Positions 1 through 6,414 of a stretch of 8,707 nucleotides of DNA are shown here, piece by piece. Each line of letters starts with the position of its first letter. The stretch's first letter is position 1. Location: assembly GCA_002292895.1 (NCBI GenBank), contig DBCE01000180.1:157-8863 (forward strand). Reading direction: 5' to 3'. The notes beneath the pieces are model-generated. The model had not been told where the DNA came from. It ran no database searches and worked only from the letters and a program-made list of their open reading frames with translations. The DNA is from Phycisphaerales bacterium UBA966. Its GTDB lineage: Bacteria > Planctomycetota > Phycisphaerae > Phycisphaerales > SM1A02. Position numbers and translations under genes: made by a program.

Positions 1-681
1 GGTAGTCGCGGTCGTACTCGTCCGCCCGACGACTGCCGCAGTTTCCAGGGAAGTCAGAGCCGAAACCAATGCCGCCGGAGTGGTGGCTGAGACGTCGGCG
101 CCGATCTCTTCGGCCAAGCCAAGGGCGCGGTTGAATACCCCGCCGCCACAGACGATCCGCAGGTTTGGATGGCCACCGATTTCCTTGATTTGGTCAATCA
201 GCGCGCGAATGGCCGGAGCGTCGCTGGCTGCTGAGGCCCAGAGGACCAGCGTTCCAGCGCGGGTGCTGGCGAGTTCTTCAAGAACCTCGTCGTTGGCGAC
301 GCCGGCACCAGCAAAGAAGACTTCGTATCCCGCGGCGTCAAGCAGATCCACTGCGATCTGCGCTCCCAGTTCCTCGCCCTCGGTTGGGCCGCAGAACATG
401 AGGATTCGACCAGCGGAGCGCTCCACGCGGGTGTAGGTCGTTGAGCCCTGATGCGCGATCTGGCGAAGGGCGCGGGTGGCGTAGTTGTAACTGATGCGCG
501 AGAGCTGGTCCTTCTTGAAGAGCTTGACGAGCATCTCGTGGATCGGCCAGTAGATGTCGTTGGCAAGGCGCTCGGCGGGAATGTTCTGCGCGGTCAACGT
601 GGCCACGAAAGCGTGGGCGCGACGGCGGTCGCCGGAGACGAGGTGCTGGAAGAGCTGTTCGATGGTGGATTCGAGATGCAT
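1..681 (-). CDS. B12-binding-fold protein with degenerate cofactor motifs (C-terminus beyond window)
   Basis: The reading frame runs from an ATG at 681 leftward with no stop before base 1, giving 227 residues, so only the extreme C-terminus is missing. Residues 1-80 look like the all-helical cap (B12-binding_2-like) seen in CarH and methyltransferase corrinoid proteins. Residues 90-210 are a Rossmann-like cobalamin-binding domain: RILMFCGPTEGEELG, then a Gly-rich CGGGVFN at 178-184 and GAD at 194-196. The family's DxHxxG (ExHxxG in CarH-type proteins) reads E101-G-E103-E-L-G106, so the lower-ligand His is Glu. The cap's W...EH adenosyl pocket also seems absent (YN at 65-66). An AAGGA lies 10 bases upstream of the ATG and supports this start. 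Such proteins usually carry corrinoid for methyl transfer or sense light or B12. This one may bind another ligand or none. The fold is fairly sure; the function is unknown. Confidence 0.82.
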   Translation of the reverse strand, partial: MHLESTIEQLFQHLVSGDRRRAHAFVATLTAQNIPAERLANDIYWPIHEMLVKLFKKDQLSRISYNYATRALRQIAHQGSTTYTRVERSAGRILMFCGPTEGEELGAQIAVDLLDAAGYEVFFAGAGVANDEVLEELASTRAGTLVLWASAASDAPAIRALIDQIKEIGGHPNLRIVCGGGVFNRALGLAEEIGADVSATTPAALVSALTSLETAAVVGRTSTTATT

Positions 682-859
682 AGTTCTGTGTTCCTTGCGA
701 GTGGTGCGCCGCGTTGGTGTCGGCGTGAGAGTGGCATCGGGCGATCCGGTTTCGACCCGCCACGGCAAGGCAATTTCCTTCGTTATGGAGCACTTATTCT
801 TTGTTATCGATCAATTCAGGGCACTTTCCGGGTCCGCAGAACCGCCTACCATCGTCTAA
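682..859. promoter_or_regulatory. Divergent intergenic region between the B12-fold gene and ubiE
   Basis: This 178-base gap must hold the promoters of both flanking genes. Its centre (about 770-815) is clearly more AT-rich than its surroundings. It contains two similar 10-mers, TTCGTTATGG at 779-788 and TTTGTTATCG at 800-809, exactly 21 bases apart (two helical turns), which could be a direct-repeat operator. On the plus strand a weak -10-like TACCAT at 847-852 would place transcription near 859, making ubiE leaderless. This fits the lack of any Shine-Dalgarno before its ATG. No convincing -35 was found on either strand. The assignment is positional; the individual sites are speculative. Confidence 0.35.
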
Positions 860-1675
860 ATGGTCGAAATCGGACCCATCTGGACCCAGGAAGCGCTGCG
901 CGACAGCCCGCACATTGACGCCGAGAAGGCGCGCAAGGTGCAAGGCATGTTTGCCGCTATCGCAGGCAGTTACGACCTGAACAATCGTTTGCACTCATTC
1001 TTTCAGGATCAACGCTGGCGCCGCGCTGCAGTTCGGGCCGCTGGCGTGAATGCCACCACCCGCGTTCTTGATGTTGCGTGCGGTACCGGCGATCTGGCGG
1101 AGGCGTTTGCGGATGCCGGCGCTGCTGAAGTGACCGGCGTGGATTTCACCCCGGAAATGCTTGCCATTGCGCGGGACAAGGGACGTCGGAACAGCGGCGC
1201 GCCGCGCGCCGACTCGGCGGGCACTTCAATAAGCGCACCAACTGCGCGCACCTCGGTCACGTATCACCAAGGCGACGCCATGCAGTTGGCATTCCCCGAT
1301 CAATCCTTTGATGTGGTTTCGATTGCGTTTGGAATCCGAAACGTTGCGGTGCCCGCACGCGCGCTCGCCGAGTTCTTCCGAGTACTGCGTCCGGGCGGTC
1401 GACTGGTGGTCTTGGAATTTGCGGACCCAACCAATCCAATCGTTCGCTGGGGAAGCAATCTGTACACCAAGCGCATCATGCCGTGGACGGCCTCCATGGT
1501 GGCGCGGGACGCTTCGGGTGCTTATCACTATCTCCCGCGCTCGGTGAGCACGTTCCTGCAGCCGCGCGAATTTGCGCAAAAACTGCAAGAAACTGGCTTT
1601 GAACAGTGCAGCGCCGCGCCACTCACCATGGGGATTTGCGTTCTCCACCGGGCTGTTCGACCGAAGAACCAGTAA
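860..1675 (+). CDS. ubiE: Demethylmenaquinone/ubiquinone C-methyltransferase (UbiE/MenG)
   Basis: The enzyme transfers a methyl group from S-adenosylmethionine to the quinone ring in the last steps of menaquinone (or ubiquinone) synthesis. Visible features of the 271-residue protein: the UbiE opening KVQGMFAAIAGSYDLNNRL (26-44), SAM motif I VLDVACGTGD (69-78), the acidic strand-2 end GVDFTPEM (93-100), QGDAMQLAFPDQSFD (137-151), the family hallmark AFGIRNV (156-162), and RVLRPGGRLVVLEF (174-187), close to the second UbiE signature. An in-frame TAA sits directly before the ATG, so this is the earliest start; no Shine-Dalgarno is visible. Residues about 109-132 form a Ser/Ala/Thr/Arg-rich insert between strand 2 and the GDA motif that is absent from the compact form of the family. 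If the host is planctomycete-like, the substrate is more likely demethylmenaquinone. Family assignment is very secure. Confidence 0.96.
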   Translation: MVEIGPIWTQEALRDSPHIDAEKARKVQGMFAAIAGSYDLNNRLHSFFQDQRWRRAAVRAAGVNATTRVLDVACGTGDLAEAFADAGAAEVTGVDFTPEMLAIARDKGRRNSGAPRADSAGTSISAPTARTSVTYHQGDAMQLAFPDQSFDVVSIAFGIRNVAVPARALAEFFRVLRPGGRLVVLEFADPTNPIVRWGSNLYTKRIMPWTASMVARDASGAYHYLPRSVSTFLQPREFAQKLQETGFEQCSAAPLTMGICVLHRAVRPKNQ

Positions 1676-1764
1676 AGCCCGCTACACTTTGATTTGCATG
1701 TCACAATCGCGCCCCCACGGATGGGTGCCGCAGCGGCAGGACGCCGAGAAAGTGAGTCGTTCCA
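1676..1764 (+). other. Short intergenic spacer after ubiE
   Basis: These 89 bases separate ubiE from the next plus-strand gene. I see no strong hairpin followed by a T-run and no convincing -35/-10 pair; a TACACT at 1683-1688 resembles a -10 only weakly. The downstream gene has an in-frame TGA at 1753-1755, so its start cannot extend into this spacer. Whether the two genes share a transcript is open. Confidence 0.4.
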
Positions 1765-2676
1765 ATGATCGTTGACTGCTCTACACGAGTATTTAATTCG
1801 CCTGAACAACTTGGTCGCGAAACTGCTGAAGCGCTCCGCCGCTTCACCGCACTTCGTGGCACCCGCTTGGAGTCGACGGCTGCGGCACTTGACCGCGCCA
1901 TCGAGCCCGTGGCAGCCGCATTGGTGCACGGATTTCGCTCCAAGCTTCTTGATGCTGGTATCCCCAATGAGTTTGTGGCGGAAGTTGTTCGCTCCAATCC
2001 TGGCCGCCTTGCTGGCGTTGCCGGTATTGATCCGATGGCGAGCGACGCTGCAACACAACTTGAACGCGCTGTTGACCTTGGACTGGTGGGCGTCACCATC
2101 TCCCCAAGCGCGCAAGGATTCCATCCAACGCACTCCGATGCCATGCGTCTCTATGCGCGGATCGAAGCGCTGGGTCTTCCACTCTTCATCGGCCGACCCG
2201 GTCCGCTGGTAGCAAGTGGCTCGTTGGAGTTCGATCGACCCGCTGGCTTTGATGAAGTAGCGCGCGCACATCCGAAACTGCGGATCGTGATTGGCGAACT
2301 TGGATGGCCGTGGATTGACGAATGCCTCGCCATGCTCATGAAGCATCAGAACGTCCACGCAGAAATCAGCGGCGTGTCTGGTCGCCCGTGGCAACTCTAT
2401 AACGCGCTCCTCAGCGCGCAGAGTTTGGGCGTCTTGGAGAAGCTCTTCTTTGGAAGCGGCTTCCCGTATGACTTGCCAGCGAAGGCCATTGAGAATCTCT
2501 ACTCCGTGAATGCATTTGCACACGGCACCCAGTTGCCAGCGATTCCACGCATCGCCCTCCGCGCGATTGCTGAGCGCGATCCGTTTGCGATTCTTGGCAT
2601 TGATTCGCCCGCAGCACGTGCAGTGCAACAGCGCCCGGCGTCTACAGAAGGTGATCTCTCGCGGGATATGCGATGA
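1765..2676 (+). CDS. Amidohydrolase-2-fold protein lacking metal ligands (probable pseudoenzyme)
   Basis: This 303-residue protein follows the course of the amidohydrolase-2 (PF04909-like) TIM barrel: strand-1 IVDCSTRVF (2-10), GRLAGVAGIDP (80-90), LVGVTISPSAQGFHP (107-121), YARIEALGLPLFIGRPG (130-146), HPKLRIVIGELGWPWIDE (169-186), KLFFGSGFPYD (226-236), and a closing ERDPFAILGI (270-279). Active relatives carry DxHxH at strand 1, His after 'PV.I', His in 'GHLG', and Asp in 'FGSDFP'. Here these read D4-C-S6-T-R8, G143, E178 and G232, so all the canonical metal ligands appear replaced while the framework is kept. The ATG is the first start after an in-frame TGA at 1753-1755. Its stop overlaps the lipoprotein start. 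No signal peptide, so it is cytoplasmic. A regulatory or binding role is inferred; a divergent active site cannot be excluded. Confidence 0.8.
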   Translation: MIVDCSTRVFNSPEQLGRETAEALRRFTALRGTRLESTAAALDRAIEPVAAALVHGFRSKLLDAGIPNEFVAEVVRSNPGRLAGVAGIDPMASDAATQLERAVDLGLVGVTISPSAQGFHPTHSDAMRLYARIEALGLPLFIGRPGPLVASGSLEFDRPAGFDEVARAHPKLRIVIGELGWPWIDECLAMLMKHQNVHAEISGVSGRPWQLYNALLSAQSLGVLEKLFFGSGFPYDLPAKAIENLYSVNAFAHGTQLPAIPRIALRAIAERDPFAILGIDSPAARAVQQRPASTEGDLSRDMR

Positions 2677-3275
2677 ATCTTGGCCTGGCGCGGATGATTG
2701 CCACGGCTGCTACTGCATGGCTCTTAGCGAGCGCAGGATGTTCAATTACCCCGGGCGGAGCGGTAGAAATTGTTGGCTCTGGAGATACCGCAGTCCGGCT
2801 GACTTCTGAGTTCACCACCGGCACCTACGCCATTGAGCCTGCTCAGACAACGGTGGTCTTCAGTGACATCCCCTACGAAGAGCTAGCTACTGGCACCGCC
2901 AAGAACGGTCGATTCTTGCACATTGAAGTGCTGTGGCGACCCAGGGCCGGACGCACTCCGGTGGAACCAAGTTCCACCAACCTCTCCATTCGATTTGTGG
3001 TGGTGTCCAACGGCGAAGTTGGCGTGTACATCGGCGGTGGATTTGCTTGGATCGATGGCGGTAAGCCAGCAGACGAAGCCATCGGATTAGAAATCACCGG
3101 CGCCAGTGTTTCACTGGTTGACAAGACTCCAGGGTTTGTTGATCTCCTCAGCCCCGCCACCTTGGTTGGCGAACTCGGCGCGCTGAAGAATGCAGAGAAT
3201 GCACGCGCTACCCGGCGTGCGGCAAGCCAGTTTGTGACCAATCGCCTTGGACACATTCGCTGGGTGAGCCGTTAA
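2673..3275 (+). CDS. Predicted small lipoprotein, function unknown
   Basis: A 200-residue protein whose ATG overlaps the preceding stop as ATGA, indicating translational coupling with the pseudo-amidohydrolase. The N-terminus (1-22) has Arg7, a hydrophobic stretch and then LASAGC ending at Cys23, a lipobox-like site. Position -3 is Ser rather than the usual Leu, so lipidation is likely but not certain; a start at Met8 is also possible. The mature part is rich in Gly, Thr and Val with alternating beta-strand-like segments (for example LSIRFVVVSNGEVGVYIGGG), ending in an Arg/Ala-rich helical stretch (about 172-190) and HIRWVSR. I do not recognise the family. Export to the cell envelope while its coupled partner lacks a signal sequence is a point of interest. 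It ends in the same bases as the opposing RluA gene. Confidence 0.75.
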   Translation: MNLGLARMIATAATAWLLASAGCSITPGGAVEIVGSGDTAVRLTSEFTTGTYAIEPAQTTVVFSDIPYEELATGTAKNGRFLHIEVLWRPRAGRTPVEPSSTNLSIRFVVVSNGEVGVYIGGGFAWIDGGKPADEAIGLEITGASVSLVDKTPGFVDLLSPATLVGELGALKNAENARATRRAASQFVTNRLGHIRWVSR

Positions 3276-4030
3276 CGCTGCGCTTCCATCGGTTGAGCAC
3301 TTGCCAACGCGCTGATGATGGACGGATCGACCGGCTCGCGACGCGGATCTGTCGGCAGCCACGCACGCTGCATTGCGCCGTCCACAATGGATGGAAACCA
3401 CAGCGATGCATGATCGAGGTACATGTGACCCCGCGTGCCCCCGTACTCCTGATCACCAACAAGCGGGAAGCCCAATGCACTCAGCATGGCGCGAATCTGA
3501 TGGAATCGACCAGTGACCAATCGAATGACTGCATGCCACTCGCCGGGGGCCGCAGGCGCGGGGGCGATCGCTTCAATCACCAGCGTTGATGGATCTCCAC
3601 CAGAACGCACCACTCGAGCAACCGCACCATCGCGGCGCAGGTAGGCGTGATGCTGACCGATGAGCGCACGAGCATCTACTGGTGTGCCAGAAGCAGCAAT
3701 CCGCGCTAGGTAGTGCTTGGTCCACCGCCCTGCCCGAATCGCCTCATTGTGCGCTGCCACGGCGGCGCTATCGCGCGCGACCACTACAAATCCACGGGTT
3801 GGGCGATCAATCCGGTGCGGCAACTGCGCTTCGGGCCAGGCAAGAAGTGCACGTGCTTGCACCAGCAGCGTGGCAGGACCCTTTCCATTGGTTGCTGGTG
3901 CCTCGCTGGAAAGTCCCGCTGGCTTGAGTAGCACTGCGTCGCGTTCGCTGCGCAACACAACATCCGCCGCCGTCACCGACGGACCGTTGGGCGGATCTTC
4001 ACTTGGTCTACGGTTAGCGCGCGCGTACAC
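3272..4030 (-). CDS. RluA-family pseudouridine synthase
   Basis: The enzyme isomerises uridine to pseudouridine in rRNA or tRNA. With the GTG start at 4030 it has 252 residues. Family motifs: KPAGLSSEAP (36-45), the catalytic-loop motif HRIDRPTRGF (72-81) with Asp75 as the catalytic aspartate, KHYLAR (105-110), and the C-terminal LVTGRFHQIRAMLSALGFPLVGDQEYGG (171-198) in two contiguous pieces. No S4 domain precedes it, so it is the compact RluA/TruC-like form; the exact target cannot be told. I chose GTG 4030 because a perfect GGAGG lies 9 bases upstream (4040-4044), inside the NUDIX gene's end. A TTG at 4078 would add 16 residues but is less convincing. It overlaps the upstream NUDIX gene by 17 bases and shares its stop region with the convergent lipoprotein gene. 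Confidence 0.93.
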   Translation of the reverse strand: MYARANRRPSEDPPNGPSVTAADVVLRSERDAVLLKPAGLSSEAPATNGKGPATLLVQARALLAWPEAQLPHRIDRPTRGFVVVARDSAAVAAHNEAIRAGRWTKHYLARIAASGTPVDARALIGQHHAYLRRDGAVARVVRSGGDPSTLVIEAIAPAPAAPGEWHAVIRLVTGRFHQIRAMLSALGFPLVGDQEYGGTRGHMYLDHASLWFPSIVDGAMQRAWLPTDPRREPVDPSIISALASAQPMEAQR

Positions 4031-4742
4031 GGCGTTCCGCCTCCACAATGGGCAGCATTTGCGCTGCAACTGGCGCAAGCGGCTCGGGCCACTCGCCGGG
4101 ATTCACTTGGCGCAGTTCGCTGCACTCCCACGTCTGTAACGGAACAGCGGGCGGCAGCACATCAATCACGTACAGCACTTCCCAACTGCGGACCACCGGA
4201 TCAAAGGCGAGCGCGCGTGCCACGGGCGGCGCACTGGCAGTCCAGCCAGTCTCTTCCTGAAGTTCGCGCAAGATCATGTCGGCGGGCGAAACGCCCGGCT
4301 CAAGCGTGCCCGCGGGTGCAAACTCCCACATGCCGGCGTAATTGAGCGTCTCTGGGCCACGCTGCGCCATCAGTATCTGCCCGGTGGGCGTGAAACACAC
4401 CGCCTTCACCCCAATGGGTCGAACGCCTGTATCCAATCCTTCCCGGGCAACGGCATGAAATCGGTAACTGGTGGGAACGCAATGAATGGTCACACCACCG
4501 TGGCCGTTCCGACTGGTGCCCAAGACATGGAGCATGGGGCCATCGTGTGCTCTCGGAACGCGCGCGCAGAGTGATTCCCACGCAGTGTTTACGGCATCAA
4601 GCGTGATGCCATCGGTGCCGGCTGGCACAAATCGCCCCTCCACTACCGAGAGTATTGGCGGCCGGCGCAACGGAATCAGCCGCTTGGGCAGCGTTTGCAC
4701 GCCACGTGGCAGTGCTGGGGATTTGGGCGGCTGAGGCTCCAT
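4014..4742 (-). CDS. NUDIX hydrolase with N-terminal extension
   Basis: NUDIX enzymes hydrolyse nucleoside diphosphates linked to another moiety. In this 242-residue protein the NUDIX domain covers about 107-240. The box (145-167) is G-TLEPG-V-SPADMIL-RELQEETGW and matches Gx5Ex7REUxEExGU, including the metal-binding REL.EE, but the first Glu is Val151. It is preceded by strand VKAVCFTPTGQILMAQRG (112-129) and MWEFAPAG (138-145). Residues 1-105 are an unusual extension: Pro-rich at the start, then a region ending VTIHCVPTSYRFHA that resembles N-terminal substrate domains of larger NUDIX proteins. Substrate unknown. An in-frame TGA lies just before the ATG, fixing it as the earliest start. No Shine-Dalgarno; the transcript may be near-leaderless. 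Cotranscribed with the RluA gene. Confidence 0.9.
   Translation of the reverse strand: MEPQPPKSPALPRGVQTLPKRLIPLRRPPILSVVEGRFVPAGTDGITLDAVNTAWESLCARVPRAHDGPMLHVLGTSRNGHGGVTIHCVPTSYRFHAVAREGLDTGVRPIGVKAVCFTPTGQILMAQRGPETLNYAGMWEFAPAGTLEPGVSPADMILRELQEETGWTASAPPVARALAFDPVVRSWEVLYVIDVLPPAVPLQTWECSELRQVNPGEWPEPLAPVAAQMLPIVEAERRVRAR
4040..4044 (-). promoter_or_regulatory. Strong Shine-Dalgarno (GGAGG) deciding the RluA start
   Basis: On the minus strand GGAGG is followed by a 9-base spacer and GTG at 4030. It lies within the last codons of the NUDIX gene, and is the clearest ribosome binding site in the window. It favours the GTG over the upstream TTG. Confidence 0.75.
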
Positions 4743-4771
4743 GGCAACTCAATCTATACACTTCTCGGCTC
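4743..4771. promoter_or_regulatory. 29-bp divergent promoter region with overlapping -10 elements
   Basis: Only 29 bases separate the divergent NUDIX and POT start codons. At 4751-4760 the sequence AATCTATACA offers a plus-strand -10-like TATACA (4755-4760) and a minus-strand -10-like TATAGA (4758 down to 4753) that overlap. Transcription from either would begin about 4-6 bases before its ATG, matching the absence of Shine-Dalgarno sequences before both genes. No good -35 is seen on either side. This is a prediction from short motifs. Confidence 0.45.
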
Positions 4772-6406
4772 ATGAGCACCGCCCAATATCTCACGGCCCC
4801 GGTCCCATCACGCGAACTACCCAAGGGAATCCCCTACATCGTTGGAAATGAGGCTGCGGAACGCTTCTCCTTCTATGGGATGAAGACGATCTTGGTGGTC
4901 TTTATGTCGCAGTACCTGATGAGCTCACAGGCAGCTCCGGCGTACATGACCGAAACCCAATCGCGCGAATGGATGCACTGGTTTGTGGCGAGCGCGTATT
5001 TCACTCCGATCTTTGGTGCGATTCTCGCCGACGCCATCCTGGGCAAGTACCGAACCATTCTGCTTCTTTCGCTGGTGTATTGCGCCGGCCACTTGGCACT
5101 CGCCTGCATTGATCTTCCACCCGCCGCGCTGCAAGCAACCTTTGAACCGCGCACGTGGCTACTCACTGGTTTGTTCCTGGTGGCGGTGGGCTCAGGGGGA
5201 ATCAAGCCATGCGTCTCAGCCCATGTGGGCGATCAGTTCGGTGCAAGCAACAAGCACTTGCTCACACGCGTGTTTGGATGGTTCTACTTTGCGATCAACT
5301 TTGGATCATTCTTCTCCACCCTGCTCACTCCGTGGCTCCTGCACAACTACGGTCCGGGTTGGGCATTCGGAGTTCCGGGCGTTCTCATGGGTCTTGCCAC
5401 CATCGTCTTCTGGATGGGGCGAAACAAGTTTGTGCATATTCCAGCACGTGGGTTTGGATTCGTCACCGAGACACTCTCCGGCGGCGGATTGCGGGTGCTT
5501 GCTAAGTTGGCAGCGGTGTACGTGTTTGTTGCAGTGTTCTGGTCGCTCTATGACCAAACTGGCGGTGCGTGGGTGCTGCAAGCCGCGCAGATGAACTGCA
5601 ATTTCCTAGGCATCCGTTGGTTGGAGTCACAGGTTCAGGCGATCAACCCTCTGTTGATCCTGGTGTTCATTCCACTGTTTTCCTACCTGATTTATCCGTT
5701 CCTGGGTCGGTTTGTAACGCTCACTCCGATCCGCAAGATTGCCGCTGGATTCTTCCTGACCATTGCTGCATTTGCCATCAGCGCAGCAGCGCAAGCCAAG
5801 ATCGACACCGCGGAAGCAGCATTCCGCACCACGGTTGCACCGATGGTTTCCAGCAATCGTGTTGACATCACCGCTACTGCTGCTGCACTCCGAGCTGAGG
5901 AACGCAATGCCACTGCCGTGACCATTGAAGAACTCACCAAGACCGCAGCGCCGGATGATGCCAAGTGGAGCGCCTCGATGTCACAGGCATTGGCTGCAGG
6001 CGGCATCGTGATTCAGATGGATGGATCGCGCTCTGAGGCAGACTGGCCATCGATCGCATGGCAGTTGCTGGCGTACGTGGTCATTACCGCCGCAGAAGTA
6101 CTGGTGTCTATCACCTGCTTGGAATTCAGCTATACGCAAGCTCCACCCGCGATGAAGAGCTTCGTCATGAGTCTCTATCTCTTGAGCGTTGCAGCGGGCA
6201 ACACACTCACCGCATTAGTCAATCGATTCACCATGGATGCCGACGGCAACTCCACACTGGTCGGCGCGGACTACTACTGGTTCTTCACCAAACTGATGGC
6301 AGTGGCATCGGTGGCGTTCTTGATTGTTGGCTATCTCTACAAACCACGTGACTACATGCAGGAAGAAACTGCCAAGTGGCCTTCATCACCCGGACAGGAA
6401 CCATAG
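4772..6406 (+). CDS. POT/PTR-family proton-coupled oligopeptide transporter
   Basis: An inner-membrane MFS-fold transporter that imports di- and tripeptides using the proton gradient. From ATG 4772 it has 544 residues. Diagnostic motifs: E27xxE30R31F32 followed by SFYG (33-36), the classic ExxERFxYYG of TM1; GSGGIKPCVSAHVGDQF (140-156), the PTR signature; and FWSLYDQTGGAWVLQ (256-270), the TM7 POT motif. Many hydrophobic helices span the whole length. A hydrophilic, Ala/Thr-rich segment at about 340-425 interrupts the helices, placed like the large loop found in the C-terminal half of some POT proteins. An in-frame TTG at 4655 would extend the protein 39 residues antisense to the NUDIX coding region and add non-family sequence, so it was not used. 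The downstream hydrolase begins 8 bases after the stop. Confidence 0.95.
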   Translation: MSTAQYLTAPVPSRELPKGIPYIVGNEAAERFSFYGMKTILVVFMSQYLMSSQAAPAYMTETQSREWMHWFVASAYFTPIFGAILADAILGKYRTILLLSLVYCAGHLALACIDLPPAALQATFEPRTWLLTGLFLVAVGSGGIKPCVSAHVGDQFGASNKHLLTRVFGWFYFAINFGSFFSTLLTPWLLHNYGPGWAFGVPGVLMGLATIVFWMGRNKFVHIPARGFGFVTETLSGGGLRVLAKLAAVYVFVAVFWSLYDQTGGAWVLQAAQMNCNFLGIRWLESQVQAINPLLILVFIPLFSYLIYPFLGRFVTLTPIRKIAAGFFLTIAAFAISAAAQAKIDTAEAAFRTTVAPMVSSNRVDITATAAALRAEERNATAVTIEELTKTAAPDDAKWSASMSQALAAGGIVIQMDGSRSEADWPSIAWQLLAYVVITAAEVLVSITCLEFSYTQAPPAMKSFVMSLYLLSVAAGNTLTALVNRFTMDADGNSTLVGADYYWFFTKLMAVASVAFLIVGYLYKPRDYMQEETAKWPSSPGQEP

Positions 6407-6414
6407 GAATCGCT

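Noticed and set aside
198..793. Open frames on both strands overlapping the B12-fold gene
   Set aside because: They are Ser/Arg-rich shadow translations in other frames without motifs; the frame starting at 681 gives a coherent two-domain protein.
1528..2628. Long open frame (366 codons) on the minus strand opposite the amidohydrolase-fold gene and the end of ubiE
   Set aside because: Its translation is Cys/Arg/His-rich with no recognisable motif and it lies antisense to two genes with clear family signatures; it is a by-product of their codon use.
4031..4078. TTG start for the RluA gene at 4078
   Set aside because: GTG 4030 has a perfect GGAGG at 9-base spacing, and the extra 16 residues look like out-of-frame NUDIX sequence.
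4655..4771. Upstream TTG start extending the POT transporter by 39 residues
   Set aside because: The added sequence lies antisense to the NUDIX N-terminus and has no family resemblance; ATG 4772 directly precedes the expected N-terminal motif.
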